Below, one piece after another: positions 37,301 to 49,399 of a stretch of DNA of 64,000 nt. The number at the start of each line of letters is the position of its first letter. Position 1 is the stretch's first letter. Both the position numbers and the translations under genes were made by a program. The DNA comes from Sindora glabra (lineage: Eukaryota > Streptophyta > Magnoliopsida > Fabales > Fabaceae): contig CM035235.1 in NCBI GenBank assembly GCA_020226215.1, positions 55,209,511 to 55,273,510 on the forward strand, given 5' to 3'. Below the pieces are notes generated by a model, which worked only from the letters and a program-made list of their open reading frames with translations, did not search any database and was not told where the DNA came from.

Positions 37301-39440
37301 ACAAAAAGGGATTGGTTTCGAGCAAAACTTGATTTGTTGTATTGATTGATTTTGTTAAAAACTCAAAACTGCAAAGCTCGTCTACTAAATAATATATAAA
37401 TTGCTGGTATCTAATACTCATACAATAAGTATAAATTGATCTCATAAATATATAAATTGGATCGAATTAAATCCTCATCAAGATATTCTGTTAAATTAAA
37501 AACTGAAAACTATAATTGGCCCATAAATTTTCAGCAAGTTCTATATTAGCATTATATAGCAAGCATACTAGTGGATTAATCGATACTAACATGTTTCCGA
37601 AATAGGATTTTACAGTTTTTTGCAATGATAAAATAAATTTTTCTAATTTTATCTAGCAGTTTTGCTAACTTAGATTTCTATAGAAACTCTATAAGTTAAT
37701 TAGGATATTCTGTCTTTAGTTTCACGTAATTTACCTGAACTTAATTGCGTTTAATTTGTATATTAGAGGAATAATATATTTAAAGACCACTGTACATGTG
37801 AGGACCTAAAATCAAGCTTAAGCCTCAAATGAAAACCCATGTTTAATGAGTAACGCATCGGATTGGTTTCCAACTTTCTAACCCGCAGTTTGGGGGTCAG
37901 GTTACAATTTATCCACTGCCCAGTACCGGCTTACATCCCCTTTATTTTTTTTTTCCTGCCAATTTCCTTTCATTTACTAGATAAAGATATACAATCTTCT
38001 ATTCTAGAGCCCATAGTTTTTTCACTAGGACTCAATATTTTAATACAATAAAACTTTTTGTCTCTATCTTTTAAATTTACACTCTCAATTTCCCAAACAA
38101 ATAAAAATAGAGAGGATACAAATTCGATGAGTGAACAACTTTAATTAAGACGCATTATTTGTGGCCTCCAGAAAGATCGAAAAAAAATACACATATATGC
38201 ACCAAAAGTGAAATTTAAAGTTAGATTTCAAATTTTTTATATCTATTAAATTGAACTTCATAAATTTGTTCTACCATCCTATATAAATACACAGCTTTGA
38301 TTTATATTTAGAACTAAATTTCAAATTTCATTTTCAATACATATAGCAATAGAAAAAAAAATCCATTGACAGAACACGGTCATTTGATAACTATTGAAAG
38401 TATACTCATGATAAACTAATATTACTGCAGTAATTACTAACAAGGTGACATAAAAAATATATTCGTATGGTTGGCTTGTCTGTCTATTGCTATTCACACT
38501 AGCTTTAATTTACTAAATGTTACTCACTATATACTTGCTAAAATCTAAATTAATGGATAATGATTAAATAGAATAGTCTAAATCATATTCTGTTAAATGT
38601 GGTATAAGTGCAAATAAGTATGATTAGTGTTATTCAAATTGAATACTTAGTTGTCCACATTCGGGTTCCTACAAGTGTCCTCAGACCTATCTCTAGATAC
38701 ATTTTCCACTTCCTTGTTTTTTTCTTTCCTTTTTGCACTTCCTTCTAACTATGAAAAGTATAGGGTAAAATATACAGAACCCCCTTAACCCACTCAAACT
38801 AGCTATTCTGTATTTACAACCCACACTTTTGACATAACGTTCAAATCCAACAGTTTAACCCATTAACTCACAAAAATCCAACTCTAATTGCCATTAAACC
38901 TGATCACGGAGAATATTTCTTCTTTAAACTAATTACTTCTAAACCGTATATACAGAATCCTGAGACTCCATTGCTTTTGTTGATGAATGATGTGCCTATT
39001 GTAACAAAGCAAATGGTTTCGATGCTTTCAATGTGTTGGATGTGATGCAGAATGAATGTTTCCTCAGAGAGCTCGAGTTTGGACAAATGCAATACTACTT
39101 GTAAAATTACAGGTTTCGTAATGCCCAGAAACTAGCATCCGCACATTAAAACCAGAACTTCTTCCATTAAAAGAGTCACAACAAAGAATGAGAAAGAATA
39201 ATTGGGAATTCAAACAGTCTTCAAATTGGAGTGTTACGATTTTATTTATATGCAGAAAAGCTTCCAAATTTTGCTTGTGCTATGGTGTAGATTCAATCAT
39301 AAATTATTCATTTGGATTTGGATAATATTGTTATAAGAGTGGGTTATAAGCACTTAGTAATTAGTTTGGGTAGGTTATGTGCACATTAGACATAATTGAA
39401 AGGGGTTCTATATATTTTGCCCTAAAGTACAAGACTCAAA
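34381..39440. other. Intergenic, no supported gene
   Basis: AT-rich blocks alternate with GC-richer islands at 36900..37010 and 37190..37320. The latter are pyrimidine-rich and start with text such as TTTAGGGTTTTCCGCT, resembling a promoter or 5' UTR without a following ORF. A segment at 37845..37945 has a faint tRNA-derived SINE look but lacks clear A and B boxes. Frames up to 76 codons have no recognisable domain. The last few hundred bases before 39716 would include the 3' flank of the MSL1-like gene. Confidence 0.4.
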
Positions 39441-39715
39441 AAGGATAAGAGTGACAAGATAGTTTGGAGAATACATAGTAAACATATGAAACGAAACCAT
39501 GTTAAACCGTTTTAATCATTAAACCACATGACCCAACTATAAACACAGATCCCATTAGTATCACTTGTAAAACTGCATAAACGGAAAACTACGACAAATC
39601 AGCCTCACTCCAGAACTCATTACCTCCCAATGCTTACCACACCTCGAATTCATGTCTATCAGCATCTAGATCATGAAGCAGAGCAGACAATCTCCACATA
39701 AAATTGATTCACAAG

Positions 39716-42700
39716 TCACTTATCTTGCCAGACACTGCCGAGTGCAACGCCATGTTTCTTAATAGTCTGGATTGCCTGCAAAAGAATTTCTTGTTCTGCA
39801 GAGTACAATTCATCCTTGGGCTGTATTGGGGAAAAAAAATAGACATTAGGAAACAGAGGTGCAGCAAATTATGGAGTAATTTGGGAATGAAGATGTCTCA
39901 AACATATCACATGGTGACAATTGTTTAAAATAATAACGAGAGAAAGGGCTCTTAGAAGACATGAACGAACATAATGAATTAATTCATTATTTCATTGACT
40001 GAGAAATTTAGTTTTCCCACTACAATTTTGGGAAAAAATATATAAAAAGAATAGAACATATAAAATAATTAAAATATTCCATCAGCTCCATTTCTTTTGC
40101 ATCCCCTTAAATTTCAAATCATCTGTATATATTATCTACTACTAACAATTCAAACTTAATTTTACAGCAGAGCTGCTTCATCACTATTTTGTATGCGAGG
40201 CATACGATTAAGGAATCAAATGATGCATAACTTAGCCGCACCATTACTTCTGCATGACATCAACTTTCTGCCAGAAATTACCATTTTGTGTTAATAATAT
40301 AGTTTAAATTGTGATCACAACTTAGGAACAGTGAGATATAATTCATGATTCACCTACTTTTGATTCATTCAACAAAAAGTATAACTAGAAGCTACAAATT
40401 AAAACAAACGCAAACAACAGTCAGGTGAAGGTAACCTAAAGCCCATCTGCGCCATCTCCTAGTGCAACCCTATGTAATGGTTACATTTCCATATGGTTGT
40501 AAGTAAATTTCTCATAAACTAAAGCGTTTAATAAACAACAATAATTCATTGAGCAAAGTGATAAGCAAGATACAAATACGCTCTAGAGATGGGAGGTACC
40601 ATGTATTTGAGGTTGTATCCAAGAGTTAATTCTGCATACGAACTTCCTACACTTGACATGAAACAGTACGGAGCATCTTTTCCTAAGAACACCTTTGCAT
40701 TTGATTTTAGCATGCTTTTTATATCATCTGATATCTGAGGAATCTTATTCCAATCCTCAATCTGTAGAGGAATTTTGGATATGGTCGCACAGCATTCAGC
40801 ACGGGACTTATTCACTATAGCCTGAAATTTTTGCATAGAACAAACTGTTATCACAACCCAATCACAAATAATCACCGTGACCAAGAAAAGTATACAATAA
40901 TATCAGGGTGCAAGCTTAGGCAAGAACAGTTTCACAGACAACAAAGCAATAGTTTGTGCATCAAATATGGTTTAAGAATGTGGCCATAAGAGAAAACTTG
41001 TATACAAATACATCAATCCTATTAATTTTATGTGTCTTCCAGAGGGTAATTTTCCCATCTGATGCAATTCAATATGCATGAAGGCAATGAAGCAAGTTAA
41101 ATCAGAATCTTAAGAGTCATTTTTATAAGCTGAACATGAAATGAGACACTCAAAAACAAAATCAAACAGATGTGACCACCAGGCACCAAGGAATAAAATA
41201 AGTAATGACATAACTAGATGATAGTTAAAAAGGACTGGAAAAAATTCAAATAAGTCCAATATCTTTCTACTCCCCTTTTCTAATTTTGTGCATCCCAATT
41301 GACAAAGTATTTCATCCTTCATAACAAACCAGTAATGCTAGCCCTTGATAATCACTGAGACTGTTGCCAGGAAAATCACAAATGGCAGACTTGCAACTTG
41401 ACAAATAATTAAAGAGGAAATGTTTTAGTTTAAACCAATGTTTAAAAAACCGGACCGGACCGGCCGGTCGACTGGAAAAACTGTGAACCAGTCACCTAGC
41501 CGGTCCGGTTAACCCTTAAAACCAGTCTTGAAAAAAAGGTCACAAAATTGGTGAACTGGTGATAAACCGGTCAAACTGGGTGAACCGGTCACGGTTTTCA
41601 TGGTTCAACCGATTTTTGACCAAAAAATATTATTGTTTAAATATTTACAAAATAATATTATTTTTACTTGATATTGTATATATATTCAAAGTTTAAAATT
41701 TCAAATGGTAAAAAATTACTTTGTATATATAAATGAAAGACACATAATTAAAAATTGAGTTCAATATTAATTTTTTGTAATAATTTAAATTATGAACTTA
41801 TGAAAATTTGAAATTTTTTTAAACATTTTCATATTATATATATATAAATTTAACTTTATAATAATTTAATTATTTTTAACTATATACGTATATGTTAAAA
41901 CTTTTAATTTATATTTTATATTATAATTCTAGTTCAACCCCAGTTTGATTCCGGTTGAACTATTAAACCTTGAACTGCTCTCATTTCCGGTTCGATGACC
42001 GGTCCGGTTTTTAAAACATTGGTTTAAACAGAAGATTCAACCATGAGCGCATAAAAGTGCTCAGCACTTCATCATTGCCAAAAATTGGCATGATTGGTTA
42101 CCCATTTCCAAGTATTGATTATTTGATTACATGTAAAAAAGGCTGCAGAAACACAAGAATGACACAATCAAGATGGAGACAAGGGGGAGCCCACCTGGCT
42201 GGAGAAAAATGAGTTTGGCACTATAACTGGAAACTTCTCAGCATTCAACAAGGATGTGCTTGTAAGTCCCATTTCAACTACTTGACCTTCTACTGAACCA
42301 GCCTGCAATTGGTAAATTTTCATACATTAATCAAGAAAATATGATGCACATATAATGTAACTATATACGCATTATATCTTAGGTCATAGTATGTACAACA
42401 TAATGTGTATCAATGGATCTACTCTATAGTTGCAATGTGCAGATATTCATGTGCATTGTGCTAGAAAAAACTTAAAGGAATTTTCCAACGTTTTTATATC
42501 CATGCAGAGGCCAAACCCCTAAGATATACTTGTTATATTTTGTAAAATCATAAATAAGTAACATCACTTTTATCTTGGGCACAAAAAGAGGGTTTAACAG
42601 GCAGGTATCTACTATCTAGGTAAGCAAGAGACCAAGAAACGGAAGTTTCTATAAAAATAAAATAGGTATAACAAGTGATATGCACTGAGTAAATCAACTA

Positions 42701-44672
42701 ATCAACTTACTTTTATTGTTTCTCCAATTGAAAAGGGCTTTGAAAACTGCATAGATAGACCACTGAGCACATTGCCAAGGATGTCTCTAGCAGCAAAGGC
42801 AGTAGCCACTCCTGCATTATAAAAAATAAAAAATAAATAAAAAAAAAGGAAAGAAAGAAATAAAGAAAGAAAAAGAAGAAGAAGAGAGAGAATTGTCACA
42901 TCATTCTTTCATTTATGTAGGCGGAAAACAGGAAAAAAAATATAGTGAAAACTGGAAGAGAACAAAATATAACCTCATCAAATATTTATCTAAACTGTTA
43001 AGCAGAAAACAAGTGGCACTAGTTGAATTTTGTGACAGAGACACAGAAAAAGTCAGCAGTTTATCGGAGGCAATGAGGGAAAAGACAGAGGTTGCAGTCA
43101 AATAAACAGTCCACCATATGACAGACCTACAAGGAACTTGTTTCCTAGTTTTAAGTTTTTCAAATAATTCTAATAACAAATTAAACCTACACTACCTAAA
43201 TTTTACTTTCATGGGGATAATAAACACCTAATTAATTATGAATATTTTCAAATTGCAACCAAACAAGCAAAAGACAAGCCTAAATCAATTATCAAGCCTT
43301 ATTCTTTCCTTTTTCAACTCTTTTTTTCACACACATTATTCAAAGAAAAAGTTGTTTATGAACTAAACGAGCCATATTTTAAGATTATCAAAGTCACCAT
43401 CAAAATCATAGAATCTCAAGATGCACTGATGCAACTGAAGATATTCAGCTAACTATTAATGCACATACCTCCAATGCCACCAACAGTTACAACAGATTGC
43501 ACAGCCACACCACAAGCCTCAGCTAAAGCCATCAAGCCAATTGCAAATAGACCAACAGATGAGATTTTGTCTAGAGTAAGCAATTTTTCCCGATCAAGCC
43601 CTAGTAAACCTTGTCTTGATATCACACGAGTAAACACATTTGTTTTCCACCGATGCAAAAACCAAATAAATGCTAGGATCACCGCACCCCTCCAAGCCTG
43701 TGAAAGGTATTGCGAAGCTATGGTTGTTGGAGCTACCATGACACAACTGCAAATCCAAGTCATGTGTCAAACAACAAAACATATAATACAACCAAATATA
43801 GAACAATATGAAAAACAACACCCTTAAACTAGGAAATCAGCCACTAACATTTGTGAGAATGCCATGAAGGTGACTAAATATCGCACTGGATCTTCCAAAG
43901 CACCCCAAAAACTTTGCTCATAAGGAACTTGCAAACCTGAGATGCTTCCAGGAAATACAGCAGCAGGACCTTCCATTGAATATTTGTGAAATTTCCTTAG
44001 AATCCTAGGCATCACAATCCAAGCTATCACAGTAGCACCTAACACATTACCAACAGGAATAATTACATCTTTAAGATATGGATGGGAATCAAGAAACTGT
44101 TGAACATGTGGAGTCAGCTCATCTGAGGCATCTTTAACCTCTTGCCCAGTATATGTTGCAGTCTCCACTGCACTCTGCCAAGCTTCCTTGACCTTATCAA
44201 CCCAGTCACTTCCAATAACAGGATCACTGCTTGTGTTCATGCCATTTGCACTGGAACCAGCAGGAACTCCTTTCTCCCCATCTCCACTTCCTTTCCCACT
44301 CAGAAATGATGAATATAACCGATAGTTCAACATAGGGGTCATTGAAATAAAAGGAAGAGCATTCCGGTTACTAAAAGTAGAAAATTTAGGAGAAACTGAT
44401 ACATTGGGCTTGTTTTGAAAAAAGTGGCTATTAACAGGAGATTGAGTGATCAAATTTCTAAATTGGTTCCTGGGAAGTTTTACAGGTGACTGTAACTCCT
44501 TTTTGGGATAAGCAAGACTCAGTGAATCGCCTGGAATTCTCAAATGAAAATGATGTGCATGTTTCGTAAGACTCATAATATTATGGTGGTATGATTGATT
44601 AAGCTCCACATTCAAGGAACCTCTAACCGAACGCCGGAGACAGTTTAGAAAGCAAGTCCTCAACCCCGCCAT
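39716..44672 (-). CDS. MSL1: Mitochondrial mechanosensitive ion channel, MSL1-like, six exons, 545 aa
   Basis: The coding exons on the minus strand are 43849..44672, 43469..43746, 42711..42811, 42195..42302, 40600..40821 and 39716..39820. Lengths sum to 1638 bases, every border is GT/AG and all phases agree. The protein begins with an arginine-rich, acid-free leader (MAGLRTCFLNCLRRSVRGSL), typical of mitochondrial import. A hydrophobic segment lies at about 203-221, with others near 266-285, 295-305 and 336-352. The MscS pore-lining helix and following domain are at about 353-401 (AVQSVVTVGG, then GGVATAFAARDILGNVLSGL, then SMQFSKPFSIGETIK), then the beta-domain EGQVVEMGLTSTSLL and VPNSFFSSQ. 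The C-terminus reads AIQTIKKHGVALGSVWQDK. The family member in Arabidopsis is an inner-mitochondrial-membrane channel; residues and exon order agree with it. The leader is longer than usual. The start is the first ATG of exon 1 and gives the import signal. Confidence 0.95.
41435..42022. mobile_element. CCGG-rich TIR element inside intron 4 of the MSL1-like gene
   Basis: The left end CCAATGTTTAAAAAACCGGA and the right end TCCGGTTTTTAAAACATTGG are inverted repeats. The subterminal parts are crowded with CCGGT, ACCGG and GGTTCAACC motifs in both orientations, while the 300-base centre is AT-rich. Outside lies TTTAAA on both sides, which is itself palindromic, so the exact target duplication cannot be fixed. 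The element accounts for nearly half of the 1373-bp intron (40822..42194) and does not disturb the splice sites. Confidence 0.75.
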
Positions 44673-45475
44673 TATAACAATTTAGCACATGAAAGAAGTC
44701 AACAAAGACATAATTTGAAATTATATTCACCAACTCCAGTAAACTATCAAGAGCATCTCAATCTGCAAGCTCCAGAAAGCACATACTTAATTAAGCAAAG
44801 TACTTCAAGCTACCAACAATCCAGCAAAATAAACCAATTATACCAAGACTAATTCAATTAGAAAATTCACGAACAAGTGAGCAAATGATTTCATTTATTG
44901 ACAACCCAGCTCAACCAAAAGAATCTAGTCAGAGCAAACTCATTGGCTAAAAATTGTTCAGGCATAAACCCTAATCCTCCCTCTGTAAATTGGAGGGGAA
45001 ACAATGTAACATTTATAAGTGCATCAAGCATCCCATTGAAGACTTTGGTTGACAACCGATTTTCCGGCGTATTCTAAGCAGCCAAACAGAAATTCAGTCA
45101 TCGAGAAAGTTTTAAGAACTCCTACCTTTTAGTAATTGAATCGGATGAAGGACTGGCATTCTTTGCTTGAAAAGAAAGACAAGAACCAAAAATTTAAAAC
45201 AAAAATTATCAATTACGAAAAAAAAAAAAAAGAGGATTTTGCCGTTTGCGCAGTGAGGGCCTATAGTGATGGAGCTTGAGTATCGAGCATTGTTAGAGGA
45301 AGAAATACGTGGAAGCGTATTTGCCGTTGAATTTGCCAGAGATATTTGCAAGATAATCCGACGGTGTAAGAAGTTGTGTGCTCTTAGGTCATTAGAGTGA
45401 TGCTGGCCTATTTCATGAATCATGAGTGTGGGAGAGTCCCAACGGAAAAGGCAAAATTTTTCTAATTCTATTATA
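44673..45475 (-). promoter_or_regulatory. 5' UTR and proximal promoter of the MSL1-like gene (inferred)
   Basis: A good donor (AAAAG followed by GTAGGAG, intron starting at 45125) and an acceptor (TTGCAG, exon resuming at 44762) would remove a 5' UTR intron. A TATAATA motif on the minus strand at about 45469..45475 could place transcription start around 45440. A 103-codon frame (45112..45423) would then lie in the leader and spans the proposed donor, so it is unlikely to be a protein. All of this is inferred from motifs. Confidence 0.35.
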
Positions 45476-46117
45476 TCTTGATAAATTAGTATTTAGTATA
45501 ATTTTGATATCATGATTAAGTAATTTTTAAAATTAAAAGAATGATTTTTTTAATTTTTCAAGAAATGAAAGGAAGTACTATACTATGATACAACTTGAAT
45601 TTTTTTTTTAAAAAAAAAGGGTTTCACTTTTAAGAAATTCAAAAAATTTTAGTCCCAATTTTATATATGTCCGTTTTAGTAGACATCTTCATTTACTCGT
45701 ATTATATATTATAATTATAACAAGGGGTGGTCAACAAATTTGCAACCTAATTGAATTGATTAATCAAATCCAAAATTGATCGTGTGAGATCACTGAGGAT
45801 ATCCGTAACACTTTGTAAGAAAAAACTTTTAGTATTGTATTAGCATTTAATGTTACTTTTATATAAATATTGTTAAGTGTATTTTTTTATTCAATTTACA
45901 AATCTAATTTTTTCAAAACTAATTAATTTTCAACCACAAATAGATGATTTTTTATCAAATTATATTGTTTAGTAAGAAAAAATAATATAATTAATAATAT
46001 TTGTATAATAGTAATATTGAATTTTTAGTACTAATATAATATTAAAAATTCTTTCATTTTGTAATGATTAGAGTTTTGGAGAAATTTTTTAATTTTAATT
46101 AAGAGCAGGTTATGTGA
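45476..46117. other. Upstream intergenic, AT-rich
   Basis: No coding frame or bounded element was found. Confidence 0.4.
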
Positions 46118-46440
46118 CCTTAGTTTGTTTGTTAATCAATTAATTATATCAATGATTAAATAATTGTATTAGTTGTTACCTGAAAATTAATTTACATTAA
46201 TTATTTTACCAGCTAACAACATTAATAAAGATGTTTAATAAAATTAATTATTTATTATAAATTATTTGTATATAGATAAAATAACATATAAGGATACGTA
46301 CATATTTTATAATTTGTATGAGTATTCTTTTACTTTAATAATATTTTATATTATAATATATTATTTATTAGATTAATTATTGTAAAAAATAGTTCATTGT
46401 AATTTATTATTCTAATTTGGTTTTCCTCCAAACTATACAT
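46118..46440. repeat. Partial copy of the 33151..33868 element (limits uncertain)
   Basis: The start (CCTTAGTTTGTTTGTTAATC) and the internal block TTTGTATATAGATAAAATAA, then a CATATAAGGATA segment, follow the order of 33151 and 33306..33345 in the same orientation. I could not find the right end. Similar AT-rich text continues to about 47060. Confidence 0.4.
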
Positions 46441-47540
46441 AATTATAATTTTTTAGTTAAGAAACTCTTATAATATTTTTATAAATTTAATGATTATTAA
46501 AATTTATTTTTAACCATTTATTATATTAAATTTAAAATCTATATATTTATTATTAAACATACTGATAAATTACATATTTTAAGTATAAAATCTTATCTTT
46601 CACAAGTAATAATATTCCATTGTTTCTTTTCTTTTCCCTTAATATGTACTATTTTTTATTCAAAAGATATCTTTGACAAAAGATAAATAATTTTCTCAAT
46701 ATATTTTTTATTATTCTCAATGCAATAAAATATATATTCTCTTCTTTTTTATAAATTTGATAAAAAAAGTCATGATTATATTTATATATTTTTTATTATC
46801 ATTATGTATATGTTTTTAATATAAGTTATTATACTTATATAATTTTTATTTAAAAATACATAATTATAATTTAATATATATTAAAATTTTTGTTAAGAAA
46901 TAAATAATTATAATTTAGAATTTTTTATGCATCAATGATAGAAGTATAGAAATTTATGTAACTATTGACAAAAATATCTTTTTTTATACTAAGTACAAAT
47001 TAGTTATTTCAAAAAAATTACTATTTACAACTTTTTAAAATAATTAATTGAGAGTCTGGTTAAAATATCTACTTGGTAAATATTTAAATTAATTAATTAA
47101 CTTAATCAATGTTGAAAAATATATAAATCAATTAAAATTTAATTAAAAAATTATTTGTGAAACAATTTCTTTAACCATTAATAATCGACTCAATTTAAAA
47201 ATTAGATATAAAAGTGAATTGAAATTGTGTTAACCGTTTTCTTTTATTCATCCTTACCTTCCCTTTGTGAGAACGTATCTACGTTGGGTATTGATATGCC
47301 TTAAATATTTAATGATAATTATCAGATACGTATTTATTTGAAAATATAAAAATTAAAAATTAAATATTTGAAGGGTACGTATAAAATACATATTTCTTTT
47401 GATAAGTAAAAGGAAAAAATTATTCTTCCAGTAATGATCATGAAATAAATTACAAAGCTTATTCTTAGAAATTTAAAGATATTCTTTATCTTGTTCTTAA
47501 CTTTTATATTTTAATAGTATCTTTATAAATTATAACAATT
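46441..47540. other. AT-rich intergenic
   Basis: No supported feature. Confidence 0.4.
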
Positions 47541-47827
47541 ACTTTTGTAATGTTAAATCTAATTACATGTATAAATAATATATCCTTAAAATTTTGCATT
47601 GTATATTGTGCCATGCCCATGTCTTATTGTTTAGAAAAATATCACACCAATTAGGGGTTTAGATTTAACATGCATAAATAATATATAGTTTAGAAAAATA
47701 TCACACCAATTAACTTTTGTAATGTTAAATATAATTACATGTATAAATAATATATCCTTAAAATTTTGCATTGTATATTGCGCCATGCCCATGTCTTATT
47801 GTTTAGAAAAATATCACACCAATTAGG
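47541..47827. repeat. Tandem duplication, unit about 172 bp
   Basis: The block from 47541 (ACTTTTGTAATGTTAAAT and on) to about 47655 (ATATCACACCAATTAGG) recurs from 47713 to 47827 with very few changes, a period of 172 bases. A third, partial GTTTAGAAAAATATCACACC piece sits between them at about 47690..47712. Confidence 0.9.
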
Positions 47828-48233
47828 AGTGGCAATTTCTGACATGACATGATAATCCGACACGAACTCGACACGTTTATTCGGGTTCAGGTTGACACGC
47901 CAACCTGTTTAAAAATTTTTATTAAATTTTTAATAATTTTATTTAAGAAATAAATAATATTTTAATTATAAATAGATATATATAATAAAAATATAAAATT
48001 ATTTATTAAACAAAATAATTAAAATAATATTTTATTAATAATTAAAAATATTTTTATAATAAATAATTAAATTTAATAAATAATTTTATAATATATATTT
48101 TATTATTTAAAATTATTAAATAAGTTAAATGAGTGACTAACGGATCGACATAAATAACACAATTAATAATGGATCGATACAAATAACACAATTAATAAAT
48201 AGATTAAATCGAATGACACAAATTGCCACCCTA
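47824..48233. mobile_element. hAT-type non-autonomous element
   Basis: The left end TAGGAGTGGCAATTTCTGAC and the reverse complement of the right end, TAGGGTGGCAATTTGTGTCA, are inverted repeats typical of plant hAT elements. A perfect 8-bp target duplication, ACACCAAT, lies at 47816..47823 and 48234..48241, the hAT length. The 410-bp interior is AT-rich and non-coding, with repeated ATAACACAATTAATAA units near the right end (48150..48205). Confidence 0.92.
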
Positions 48234-48241
48234 ACACCAAT

Positions 48242-49022
48242 GCAAGTGTCTATCGTACATGTGCAACATAACCTTCCTTTATAAAAATTTTTTTTTCCCT
48301 TTTTCTAGCTTCTTCCGATGCATTGTGTAAACTTGCTTTTTTCCCCACTTCTTCGCTCTTCGCCTAATGCTACTATGAGAAATATTTATATAGTTTAATT
48401 ACGTAATGTGAATTTATTTATAATTAATAAATAAAAAAAATTATTTATTTTTATAATTTTTGAAATATTAAAAATTTAAAAAATTATATTTTTAATATGT
48501 TGTCGGAAGTTACCGTCGTTTGCAGTAGTGTTGTCGGAAGTTACCATCATCATTCTCTGCATCTAACAATCTTCTTGCCGTCCCTTTCCCTCAATGCTCT
48601 GTTACCCTCCCTTTCCTCCTTTCTCAAATCTCTTACTTTCCCTCTCATAAGGCTACTATTGGCTTCCCTCCCTCGCTAGACTTCAACCGTAGATGATCAA
48701 ATTCCACCTCCACTTTCTCGTCTGTATTCTAAAAAGGTAATATGCTTTGTTGAACATAAAAAATTTACAAGATTTCTATCCGATAGAAATCTATAAATCG
48801 ATCGAAATCGAATTGATCAATTTAAGTCAGTTGATGGTTGCAAACTCATCAATTTCAAGTAGAAATTTTAGGAAATGATTTTAAACAGTCGGTTACAAAG
48901 AAGCGCTTAATCCATCTTATCTAATAGTGAATCACCCTTAATTACAAGTTTTCAAACCCAAGCCATCATCAACTTGAGCAAAATAAGTTAACGTGAGAAA
49001 GAAATTAATGGATTACAAGTTA
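48242..49022. other. Intergenic; a GC-richer patch at 48300..48720
   Basis: The patch gives a 60-codon serine/leucine-rich frame (48497..48679) with no recognisable domain. No gene is called. Confidence 0.35.
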
Positions 49023-49027
49023 TGTTT

Positions 49028-49374
49028 TGTTATGAAAATATTAAATACTTAAGGAATGATAAAAGAAAGAGATAAAGGACATGAAGGAGAGATATAAGGA
49101 AGAGAGAAATATAAAAGGGAGGAGAATATTTTATTTAATTGTATTCAAAATGATTTGTACAACTCATATTTATAAGGCAAACATTGCAATCTCATAATGA
49201 TAATTCATAAATAGAATTGGTCACAATTAAGGGTATAATTGATCATAGTTGGAATCTAATAATATAATCATAATTAGTGATATAATTGATCATAATTGAA
49301 TCTTAATAATTAATCATAATTAAGGATATAATATTTGACCTATAGATATCCACGTTCAATAATTATTAATAACA
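49028..49374 (-). repeat. 3' LTR of the copia element, 347 bp
   Basis: Bounded by TGTTATGAAAAT and TTATTAATAACA (TG...CA). Compared with the other LTR it carries an extra copy of roughly 47 bases around 49250..49300 (a TATAATTGATCATAATTG-type repeat) and a short CATGAAGGA insertion. Confidence 0.9.
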
Positions 49375-49399
49375 CTCTCCTTTAGATATCCATACAATA

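Noticed and set aside
37845..37945. Possible tRNA-derived SINE
   Set aside because: The A-box and B-box matches are too poor, there is no clear poly-A or poly-T tail, and no target duplication was seen.
43459..43827. A 122-aa plus-strand frame across exon 2 of the MSL1-like gene
   Set aside because: It is the antisense shadow of a conserved channel exon and crosses its splice border.
45112..45423. A 103-aa minus-strand frame upstream of the MSL1-like gene
   Set aside because: It lies in the probable 5' leader, spans a likely splice donor and has no recognisable domain.
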